Shown here: positions 8,435-15,848 of the stretch, one piece after another
How positions within the stretch are numbered: position 1 is the stretch's first letter
Layout: the number at the start of each line of letters is the position of its first letter
DNA from: Candidatus Methylospira mobilis
GTDB lineage: Bacteria > Pseudomonadota > Gammaproteobacteria > Methylococcales > Methylococcaceae
Assembly: GCF_009498235.1 (NCBI RefSeq)
Contig: NZ_CP044205.1
Location: forward strand, 677,716 to 741,715
Direction: 5' to 3'
DNA length: 64,000 bases
Notes under the pieces: generated by a model
The model's database searches: none
What the model was told of the DNA's origin: nothing
Seen by the model: the letters and a program-made list of their open reading frames with translations, nothing else
Made by a program: the position numbers and the translations under genes

Positions 8435-11400
8435 ATGAAAACAATTAAGGAACTCGATCATATTGTGTTCAGGCGGCCCCTGGGGCTGAACAATGGCTTA
8501 TGGTTATCGGTCGCGGTGGGGAGCTTTTTTCACCTGGACGAACCCGAAAAAACCGGCACATCCATCGAGCTATGGAAGCTCGTCGCCGAGACGCTGGGCG
8601 AGGGCGCGATACTGGATGGTGCCAACCCCAAGCCGGTGGGCGAGTTTATGGTGTGCGGCGCCTGCTGGTCGGCATCGGGTGCGCCGACAGCCTCTTCCGA
8701 AGTTCAAGCCGGCGTCGGGAAAGTCTGCAAACGGCTTACCGTTTACGGCGACCGCGAATGGCTGCCGCCCGGCAGCGAATCCCCGTTGCGAATTTCGGAG
8801 CCCAAACCCTTTGTGAGCATGCCGGTCGACTGGGCGCATGCCTATGGCGGGGAAGGCTACGCGCTCAACCCGGCCGGCCTGGGCGTCAAACCTCAGCCGC
8901 CGTTTGCAAGCTGGCCGTTGCCCAACATCGAAAACGCCGCGACTCCCCGTTCTTCCGCAGATCAGACACCGCCTGCAGGCTTCGGCATGATCGACGCCAA
9001 GAACCCGCTTCGTCGCCGGAATATGGGTACTTACGACCCGGGCTGGCTGGAAAACCGCTGGCCTTACTATCCGGATGATTTCGATCGCAGCTACTTCAAT
9101 TGCGCGGCAGCGGATCAGCGCCTCGAAGCCGGTTTTTTCAATCCCGGCGATCCGATTGCGATCCACAACATGCATCCTGCTAAATCAGAGTTGCAGAGCC
9201 GATTGCCGCATCTGCGCCATCGGGCGTTTATCGTACAACAACAGGGCGGCAAGGAGGTTTTCCTCGAAGCGCCGTTGAGCATCGACACGGTATGGCTGTG
9301 GCCGGATCGCGAGCGCGGGCTGGTGCTGGCGCGCGGGATGTTTCCGATAGCCGATGACGAGGCCGATGATGTCAAGCTGCTGTTTACGGTGACCGAGCCG
9401 CTGTCCGACCCTCCGTTATCTGTTAACGAATGGTATGAAAAGCTCCAGTGCCGTCTGGCGCGCAAGGTGCCGTTCGATTTGCCGCCGCAGATTCCCGATA
9501 AGGATGAAGCGCTAAAAAATGCCGCCGCCAAGCTCGAATCGCTGCCGGACGAACTGCGCAAATTGAAGGCCGATAGCGATTCCTCATCAGCGCTGCCGGA
9601 CGTCAGCGCGGAAAAAATGGAACAGGAAATTCTGCAGGACGAAGCTAAAATTGCGGCATTGCTGGAAAATCCTGCTTATGGCACCGCCTTGCAGGTCAAC
9701 GCGTTGCGCAAGGCCATCAAATCGCGCCGCGCCGGGGCGCAGGGGTTCACCAGGCAGGAAGAGGTGGAGAAGCTGGTGGCCGTCCCTTTTGATATCGAAC
9801 TCCCGTTGACGCAGATGCGGGCTCAGTTGCAGTCGCTCAACACCGGCAACCCGCAAAAATACGCGGAACTGGCTGCCGGGCTGGATAGGGCCGAAGAACG
9901 AGTCAGAGGTTTAAAGGCGAAAGCGGCCGCCGCCCAACAGCGTGTACTGGACAACCCCGGCAAGAGCCCCGCCGAATTGCTGATCGAAACCGCGCAGGAT
10001 TTGCTGCAGCGGCGGGACCAATTGATCGAGGAGCTGAAGCAGTTGCGGGAATCGCTCAAAACCGATGGTTTCTCGATTCTGCAGCGTGAAATGGCGTCCG
10101 GCGAAGTGCAGCGGATAGAGCTCCGCTTGAAACAGGTCGGCCCGAAGCTGGAAGCTTTGACCCGCAACGCCGCACAAAACCAAGCGCAAAAAGATGAAGT
10201 ACTGAACCGTCTGGTCGAAATGAGCGAACGCGTGGCCAGGCGTCAGCCGTGGTTCGCTGAACAAACGGCTGAGTTGGACCTCGCCGCACTGATAAAGCAA
10301 ATCAGGCAGGAAAAGCTGGCCGAAACCCGGTCTTTGCTCGATGTGCAGATGCCTGCGGGGGTTAAAGCGCCCGACTTGGCGGCGGAGATCGAAAAGACCT
10401 TAAAAGCGCGGGAGGAAGCCGGGCCTGATCAGGCGCCGGATTTTTCCAGAATGCTGGATGAAATGCCGCCCGAGGCAATGGCGAAAATCCCTCCGGCAGA
10501 GCTTCAAAAACTGAAGGATCTCATGGCCGGCGCCAACAAACGCATGGCTGAGTTGAACGAGAAAAAACCCGACGGCAAACTGGATTTGGGAAAATATCAT
10601 CCGTCCCAGAAAGTAATGACGCGCGAAACTATTAGGCAAACGGTGGCGGAAGGCGGATCTTTGGCGGGGTGCGATTTTACCGATCTCGATTTGTCGGGGC
10701 TGGATCTTGCCGGCGGGTGCTTCGAGGACGCGCATTTCGTCAGAACCAATCTGCAGAGTGCGCGTTTCAACGGGGCTAAATTAAACGGCGCGAATTTCGA
10801 TGCCGTGGATGCGGGCGAAGCCGATTTCAGCGAGGCCAACCTGGAAAAAAGCCGGTGGCTGAATAAGTGCGTGGCGGACAAGGCGCGCTTCGATCAGGCT
10901 CGGGCGAGCGGGATGTATGTGCAGGGTTGCAGTTTCAAACAAAGCGATTTTTCCGGGGCGAATCTTGAATCGGCTGTTTTTATAAAATCGGAGCTGGATC
11001 AGGCCGGTTTCCATAAGGCGCAAATGAAGAAGGCGGTGCTGAGCGAAACCAGCGCTACGGCGTGCGATTTTTCCGCTTCAGCCTGGAGCAACGCGGTGAT
11101 CAAGCATTCCTGCATTGCATCTTCTTCGTTCGAAGACTGCCGTTCCCCGAAAATGCTGATTTGGAACAGCGACGCCAAAGAGCTCAAAGCCGGCAGGGCG
11201 ATGCTGGATCGCTTTACCGTCGGTGGAGCGGGAAGCCGTCTGGACGGCAGCTGTTTCGATGAAGCCACGCTGACGCACACCAGCCAGCTCAATATTTCGG
11301 CGCAACGGGTCAGCGCGCGCCGCGCCATTCTGGATCGCGGCTATTTTCTGAAAGTGGATATGTCCGGTTCCGACTATTACGGCGCGCGTGCGCCAGGCGC

Positions 11401-11641
11401 GCGGTTGACGCGCTGTATGCTCAGCGAGGTCAACATGGGCGCAATCAACCTGATGAGCGGATCTTTGCGCAAATCCGGGTTTGCAAAAACCGATCTTTCG
11501 GCGAGCTGCTTGTACGCCGCCGAGTTTTATCAGGCCAGGTTCGTGGAAACACGGCTGGATGGGGCTTACACTGCGGGTTCCGGGTTAACCGCGAAACAGC
11601 GTTTGGCGGCGGCGCGATCGCATGACGAGGAGAAAAATTAA
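8435..11641 (+). CDS. DUF2169 T6SS-associated protein with coiled coil and pentapeptide repeats
   Basis: 1068-residue protein. The N-terminal third (about 15-310) is a DUF2169 domain, a family found beside vgrG and PAAR genes and thought to act in loading T6SS effectors. Residues about 345-720 are rich in Ala, Glu, Lys, Leu and Gln with helical heptad character, so a long coiled coil is likely. From about 740 to 1050 there are pentapeptide repeats of the A(D/N)LxG type (LSGLDLAGGCF, FNGAKLNGANF, DFSGANLESA), which form a right-handed quadrilateral beta-helix. Two bases separate it from the PAAR-like gene, so translation is probably coupled. No enzymatic motif is visible. It may be an adaptor, or the pentapeptide part may be cargo; the sequence does not decide. 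Confidence 0.85.
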   Translation: MKTIKELDHIVFRRPLGLNNGLWLSVAVGSFFHLDEPEKTGTSIELWKLVAETLGEGAILDGANPKPVGEFMVCGACWSASGAPTASSEVQAGVGKVCKRLTVYGDREWLPPGSESPLRISEPKPFVSMPVDWAHAYGGEGYALNPAGLGVKPQPPFASWPLPNIENAATPRSSADQTPPAGFGMIDAKNPLRRRNMGTYDPGWLENRWPYYPDDFDRSYFNCAAADQRLEAGFFNPGDPIAIHNMHPAKSELQSRLPHLRHRAFIVQQQGGKEVFLEAPLSIDTVWLWPDRERGLVLARGMFPIADDEADDVKLLFTVTEPLSDPPLSVNEWYEKLQCRLARKVPFDLPPQIPDKDEALKNAAAKLESLPDELRKLKADSDSSSALPDVSAEKMEQEILQDEAKIAALLENPAYGTALQVNALRKAIKSRRAGAQGFTRQEEVEKLVAVPFDIELPLTQMRAQLQSLNTGNPQKYAELAAGLDRAEERVRGLKAKAAAAQQRVLDNPGKSPAELLIETAQDLLQRRDQLIEELKQLRESLKTDGFSILQREMASGEVQRIELRLKQVGPKLEALTRNAAQNQAQKDEVLNRLVEMSERVARRQPWFAEQTAELDLAALIKQIRQEKLAETRSLLDVQMPAGVKAPDLAAEIEKTLKAREEAGPDQAPDFSRMLDEMPPEAMAKIPPAELQKLKDLMAGANKRMAELNEKKPDGKLDLGKYHPSQKVMTRETIRQTVAEGGSLAGCDFTDLDLSGLDLAGGCFEDAHFVRTNLQSARFNGAKLNGANFDAVDAGEADFSEANLEKSRWLNKCVADKARFDQARASGMYVQGCSFKQSDFSGANLESAVFIKSELDQAGFHKAQMKKAVLSETSATACDFSASAWSNAVIKHSCIASSSFEDCRSPKMLIWNSDAKELKAGRAMLDRFTVGGAGSRLDGSCFDEATLTHTSQLNISAQRVSARRAILDRGYFLKVDMSGSDYYGARAPGARLTRCMLSEVNMGAINLMSGSLRKSGFAKTDLSASCLYAAEFYQARFVETRLDGAYTAGSGLTAKQRLAAARSHDEEKN

Positions 11642-11643
11642 CC

Positions 11644-12051
11644 ATGTTTTTGAACAGCATTGAAGGCGGCATGAATATGTGCGATCTGGATGTTTGCAAT
11701 ACCACGATGGGTCCCGTAGTCGTCCCGATTCCCTACCCCAATACCTCGACCAACGATGCCGCCGATCCGGCGACGACCGGGATGTGCGTTCTTTTCGACG
11801 GCATGCCCTCGGTGACCGTTATGACATCCCTGACGTTCAGCATGGATGACGAGACGGGCGATATGCTCGGTCTGGTGTCTCATATGATCATGGGCGAAAC
11901 CACATTTCTGGAACCGGTGCCTAACGTGCTGATCGATGGCATGCCTGCGACCTGCATCATGGGCATGACCGGGCAGAATTGCCTGGAGGTGGTTCTAAAT
12001 GGTCCCGGCAGCACCTTGGCGCCGTCGCAGACCATCGTAATGGCCGCTTGA
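11644..12051 (+). CDS. DUF4150 PAAR-like T6SS spike-tip protein
   Basis: 135-residue Met- and Cys-rich protein of the DUF4150 (PAAR-like) family, which folds into a small cone that sits on the VgrG tip and links effectors to it. Features seen: MNMCDLDVCNTT near the start, a central PIPYPNTS segment, and the repeated GMPATCIMGMTGQNCLE/VLNGP block. There is no C-terminal toxin extension, so cargo must be recruited in trans. GAGGAG lies about twelve bases before the ATG. The upstream DUF2169 gene stops two bases earlier and the pentapeptide gene begins 11 bases downstream, which indicates one operon. VgrG, DUF2169 and DUF4150 together are the standard tip-loading set. Confidence 0.87.
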   Translation: MFLNSIEGGMNMCDLDVCNTTMGPVVVPIPYPNTSTNDAADPATTGMCVLFDGMPSVTVMTSLTFSMDDETGDMLGLVSHMIMGETTFLEPVPNVLIDGMPATCIMGMTGQNCLEVVLNGPGSTLAPSQTIVMAA

Positions 12052-12062
12052 ACGGAGCGCAT

Positions 12063-13172
12063 ATGACCGTAGACGAAATACTGGCCGCCGCAGAACAAGG
12101 CGATATCATCGAACAGGCCGATTTGGCCGGGATGGATTTTTCCGGACGGGATCTATCGGCGGTTATATTTTCGAAATGCAATCTGGGCGGCGCCAATTTT
12201 TCAGGAGCAAAAGTGATCGGCACCGCGTTTCAGGATTGCGATCTGAGCGGCGCGAATTTTAACGACTGCAACTTGTTCAAGTCGATCTGGTCGGGTTTCA
12301 AGGCATCCTGTGCCAGTTTCCGGCGCGCGAACATGGGGCAGTTTGCGGCAAGCGATACCGATGTGTCGGGCGCAGATTTCAGCGGCGCGGATTTAAGCGG
12401 CAGCACCTGGACGAAGTGCCGGGTTGAGCGGGCCGATTTCAGCGGCAGCCGTTTGACTCGGGCCGCTTTTACCTCGTCCAACCTGAAGGGCGTTAACTGG
12501 GCGGGTTTGCATCTGGAGCGTATCATGGCGATCGAATGCGCAATGGAAGGCGCCACTCTTGCGCAAGCCAATCTCGAAAGAGCCACGTTCATGAAATGCG
12601 GCATGGCCGGCGTCACGCTAAATAAGGCGCGTTTACACCGCACGCTGATTCGCGATTCCTGCTTAACGAATCAGGATTTTTCAGGTAGCGAGTTTTATGG
12701 CGTGCAGGCTGGAGGCAGCGATTTTTCCGGGTGCAACTTCGAAAATGCGGCGCTCGGGCTTTCCTGTTTTTCTGGCGCCAATCTCGGCAACGCCAACCTG
12801 AGAGGCGCAACGGGCAGAAGCACTGCGTTTCTGGATGCCAATCTTGCCGGAGCCGATTTGAGTCACGCCCGGTTTGTACACGCATCATTCAGCAATGCCG
12901 ATCTGAGCGATGCCAATTTGTCGAACATGTCCTGCCAGCATTCCTGCTTTGAAAAAGCGAAGGCGGTGCGAACCATTTTTAAAAATGCCGATCTGAGTGA
13001 TTGTAATCTGGCCCATATGCTGGTCGAAAAGGCGGATTTTACCGGCGCATACCTGTTTCGCACCAAGCTGCATGGAATTAAAAACAAAGACGTCATTACC
13101 GATGTGGCCAGGATCGCGTCTTATAGCGGCGACAATGAAGACCGTTTGAAAGCTGAAAGCTGGCTCGCGTAG
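12063..13172 (+). CDS. Pentapeptide-repeat protein of the T6SS island
   Basis: 369-residue protein made almost wholly of pentapeptide repeats from about residue 20 to 345 (DLAGMDFSGRDLSAVIF, ADFSGADLSGSTW, ANLGNANLRGA), so a solenoid-like right-handed beta-helix is expected. I start at the ATG at 12063 (MTVDEILAAAEQ), preceded by GGAGCGC; an earlier in-frame start at 11979 would overlap the DUF4150 gene. The short N-terminal helix DEILAAAEQGDIIEQ resembles the opening of the repeat part of the upstream DUF2169 protein (RETIRQTVAEGGSL), so the two may derive from one another. A role as cargo, immunity factor or structural partner is possible; nothing visible favours one strongly. No signal peptide or membrane segment. 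Confidence 0.85.
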   Translation: MTVDEILAAAEQGDIIEQADLAGMDFSGRDLSAVIFSKCNLGGANFSGAKVIGTAFQDCDLSGANFNDCNLFKSIWSGFKASCASFRRANMGQFAASDTDVSGADFSGADLSGSTWTKCRVERADFSGSRLTRAAFTSSNLKGVNWAGLHLERIMAIECAMEGATLAQANLERATFMKCGMAGVTLNKARLHRTLIRDSCLTNQDFSGSEFYGVQAGGSDFSGCNFENAALGLSCFSGANLGNANLRGATGRSTAFLDANLAGADLSHARFVHASFSNADLSDANLSNMSCQHSCFEKAKAVRTIFKNADLSDCNLAHMLVEKADFTGAYLFRTKLHGIKNKDVITDVARIASYSGDNEDRLKAESWLA

Positions 13173-13379
13173 CCGTAACAGCATGCGCTGGTTTCTCATT
13201 TATTGGGCATAAAAGCATTGCCGGGAACTGATGCGGCTGCCGGAGGAGCCTGCTTTCCGGTTGTACAAAGCGGGTCCCGGAACACTAAATACATATTTGC
13301 GGCAGATTGTAACGAATATCAGTGCGTCCGCCACTGCTTTTCAAATCTCTAATACAGACACAATAACGGATGGTAAGCA

Positions 13380-15617
13380 ATGCCAGAAAACAACGATTCG
13401 CTATTTTCCAACCGCCGCTACGCATTCAGCGTCGACGGGCTTTCCCCGCAGTCATTCGAAGTGGTGCGTTTTGACGGAGAAGAGGCTATGTCGACGCTGT
13501 ACCGCTTCGATTTGCTGCTGGCGTCCACCGACAGCGATATCGACGAAGGCGCGCTGATAACCCAGACCGCGCAATTCAGCCTGAATGACGGCGTCGAAGG
13601 CGGGCATCCTACCGTTTATCGCGGCCTGGTGCAGTCGTTTATCTACCAGTACCAGATCAGCGGCTGGACCTTTTATCGCGCCACGCTGACGCCTAAATTG
13701 TGGTTGCTGGATACATTCTACCTGTCCGAAATTTATCTGGAAAAGACGCGTCCGGAGATTTTCCTGACCATCATGAGCAATGCGGGTTTTACTTTCGACG
13801 ATGTCGATGTGCGCTTCCTGGAAATCCCGGATCATCCGCGGCGCGAGTTTATCTGTCAGTACCAGGAAAGCTACCTCACGTTTATCGCGCGCTGGACAGA
13901 GCGCGTGGGGATTTACTGGTGGTTCGAAGACGTTGACGGCAAGGAAAAAGTGGTATTCTGCAACAACCGCATGGGGCATAGGGAGGAGGCTTTGCTGTTG
14001 CATTACCGGCCGCCGGGCGAACTGGATGCGCTGATCGGCAAGCAGCGCCGTATCCAGAGTCTGGAACTGGAAGCGCGCAACCTGCCGAAAACCATCGTGA
14101 TTCGCGATTACAACGAGCAGCGCGCCGGTATGGCCATCATGGGAACGACGACGGTCGACCCGAACGGCAGCGGCGAAGTGCATATTTTCGGCGAACACCT
14201 GCAAAACAACGACGAAGCCGCGCAGTTTGTCGCATTGCGCGCCGAAGGCTTTCGCTGCCGCAAGCACATTTACCGGGGCAGCAGCACGGCGACCGGTCTG
14301 CGCTGCGGCGAGTTCATGACGGTGCAGGGCCATCCGCGCAGCCGTTTCAACCAGCGTTACCTGGTGACCGGCGTCAGGCATCGCGGTTCGCAGTCCGGCT
14401 TGTTGCTGGAAGGACTGAGTGTGCCTGTCGAGATCGATGCGAACCGCTCCGGCGATTTTTACCTGGCCGAGATCACCGCGATACCCGCCAATGTGCAGTT
14501 CCGTCCGGAAATCACCCATCCCTGGCCGAAAATCGAAGGCACGATGACCGGCTTCATTGACGCGGAAGGCAGCGGTAAATACGCCGAACTGAATGAAAAC
14601 GGCGAATACAAAGTGCAGCTGCCTTACGATATTACCGAGAAAAGCGCCAAGAAAGCCTCGGCATGGATACGCATGGCCAGCCCCTACGCCGGCGTGGATG
14701 ACGGCGGTTCCGGCCATGGCATGCACTTCCCGCTGCATAAAGGCGCGGAGGTACTGCTGTCCTTCAGAAACGGCAATCCGGACAAACCGGTCATCATCGG
14801 CGCCGTGACCAACTCGATCACCCCGAACATGGTGACCAACGAAAACCAGACGCAATCGGTTATCCATACAGCCGGCGGCAACAGCCTGGAGTTTCATGAC
14901 GAGGAAGGGCGGCAGGGCATACATTTCTTTTCCCCGGTTGCCGATACCCAATTCAGTTTGGGCGCGCCATTGTTAAGCGCCGGCAGTGTGAGCGCGGCGG
15001 CTTCAAGCAACTCAACAACGACCGAGGGTATTCATTTTGAGACCGATGGCAGTTTTACCATTGCTGCGATGGATGTATTGAGCAATGTCGGAGGATCTTC
15101 GACCATCAATGTAGCGGGAGCGGCCACAACCTTAACCGAAGGAGCTTTTACATTAGCCACGCTGGGACTGACCACCAATGCGGCCATAGGCGGCAACATT
15201 AACTTCAGCCTGGCTTATAACTTCATTCAAAATATCGGGCCCGCATACGAATACAACGCGACGGCAAAATACAGGATTGCGCCAGTCGCAGTCAACGCCA
15301 CAGTATCCCAGATCGACGCTGTAACTACCAAGCTGAAGAATACGGTGACCGATGTCAATACCGCGCTCAATACGATAAACTCGAACGTCAACAAAGTCGT
15401 TACCGATGTTACAAACGTGAACAACGCCGTTACCAAAATGCAGGATACGGCTACATCTGTCAAAAACGAAGGTACGGGCATAACTTCCTGTTTAAGCAGG
15501 ATTTTTACTTCCGCCACCCATGTCGCCAATAGCGCTGCCAAAGTATCGGTCACGGCATCCGAAGTAAAAACAAACGTAGTATCGAGTACCAGCGGCGTGC
15601 AAATATTCATGCCATAA
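13380..15617 (+). CDS. vgrG: VgrG2, type VI secretion spike protein with coiled-coil tail
   Basis: 745 residues. The gp27-like and gp5-like parts (to about residue 500) follow VgrG1 closely: the DNA of 13395-13750 appears identical to 6027-6382, and that of about 14340-14895 nearly so, while the stretch between is clearly diverged. The tail is unrelated to that of VgrG1: after a Ser/Thr-rich section it contains a polar heptad-like stretch (about 645-720) with repeated VTDVN/NTINSNVNKV elements, likely a trimeric coiled coil, and ends SGVQIFMP. It starts at 13380, with GGATGG upstream. No enzymatic domain is recognisable. It is preceded by 207 non-coding bases, so it could have its own promoter. 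Confidence 0.95.
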   Translation: MPENNDSLFSNRRYAFSVDGLSPQSFEVVRFDGEEAMSTLYRFDLLLASTDSDIDEGALITQTAQFSLNDGVEGGHPTVYRGLVQSFIYQYQISGWTFYRATLTPKLWLLDTFYLSEIYLEKTRPEIFLTIMSNAGFTFDDVDVRFLEIPDHPRREFICQYQESYLTFIARWTERVGIYWWFEDVDGKEKVVFCNNRMGHREEALLLHYRPPGELDALIGKQRRIQSLELEARNLPKTIVIRDYNEQRAGMAIMGTTTVDPNGSGEVHIFGEHLQNNDEAAQFVALRAEGFRCRKHIYRGSSTATGLRCGEFMTVQGHPRSRFNQRYLVTGVRHRGSQSGLLLEGLSVPVEIDANRSGDFYLAEITAIPANVQFRPEITHPWPKIEGTMTGFIDAEGSGKYAELNENGEYKVQLPYDITEKSAKKASAWIRMASPYAGVDDGGSGHGMHFPLHKGAEVLLSFRNGNPDKPVIIGAVTNSITPNMVTNENQTQSVIHTAGGNSLEFHDEEGRQGIHFFSPVADTQFSLGAPLLSAGSVSAAASSNSTTTEGIHFETDGSFTIAAMDVLSNVGGSSTINVAGAATTLTEGAFTLATLGLTTNAAIGGNINFSLAYNFIQNIGPAYEYNATAKYRIAPVAVNATVSQIDAVTTKLKNTVTDVNTALNTINSNVNKVVTDVTNVNNAVTKMQDTATSVKNEGTGITSCLSRIFTSATHVANSAAKVSVTASEVKTNVVSSTSGVQIFMP

Positions 15618-15800
15618 TTGAAGGAACCGAAACGCGTGAACAACAAGCTCGGCGTCTATTGTCCGTATGGAGGATGGAATCGCCGTTTCGATACCAATCA
15701 GCCGTGGGTAGAGCCATTGCAGGCTTGCCTGCTCAGGCCTGCGGTAATTGGAACTTGATTTTCTAGCGCATGTCTATTGCTTCAAGCCGGGACAACAACA

Positions 15801-15848
15801 GAGAGTCAGTATGACAGAAAACAAGAGAGTCAGTATGACAGAAAACAA
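15801..15848 (+). repeat. 24-bp tandem duplication spanning the vgrG3 start codon
   Basis: Units 15801-15824 and 15825-15848 are identical and each contains a weak ribosome-binding site followed by ATGACAGAAAACAA. The repeat is a multiple of three, so both ATGs (15811 and 15835) are in frame, and slippage would add or remove eight residues or a start site without breaking the gene. Confidence 0.9.
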
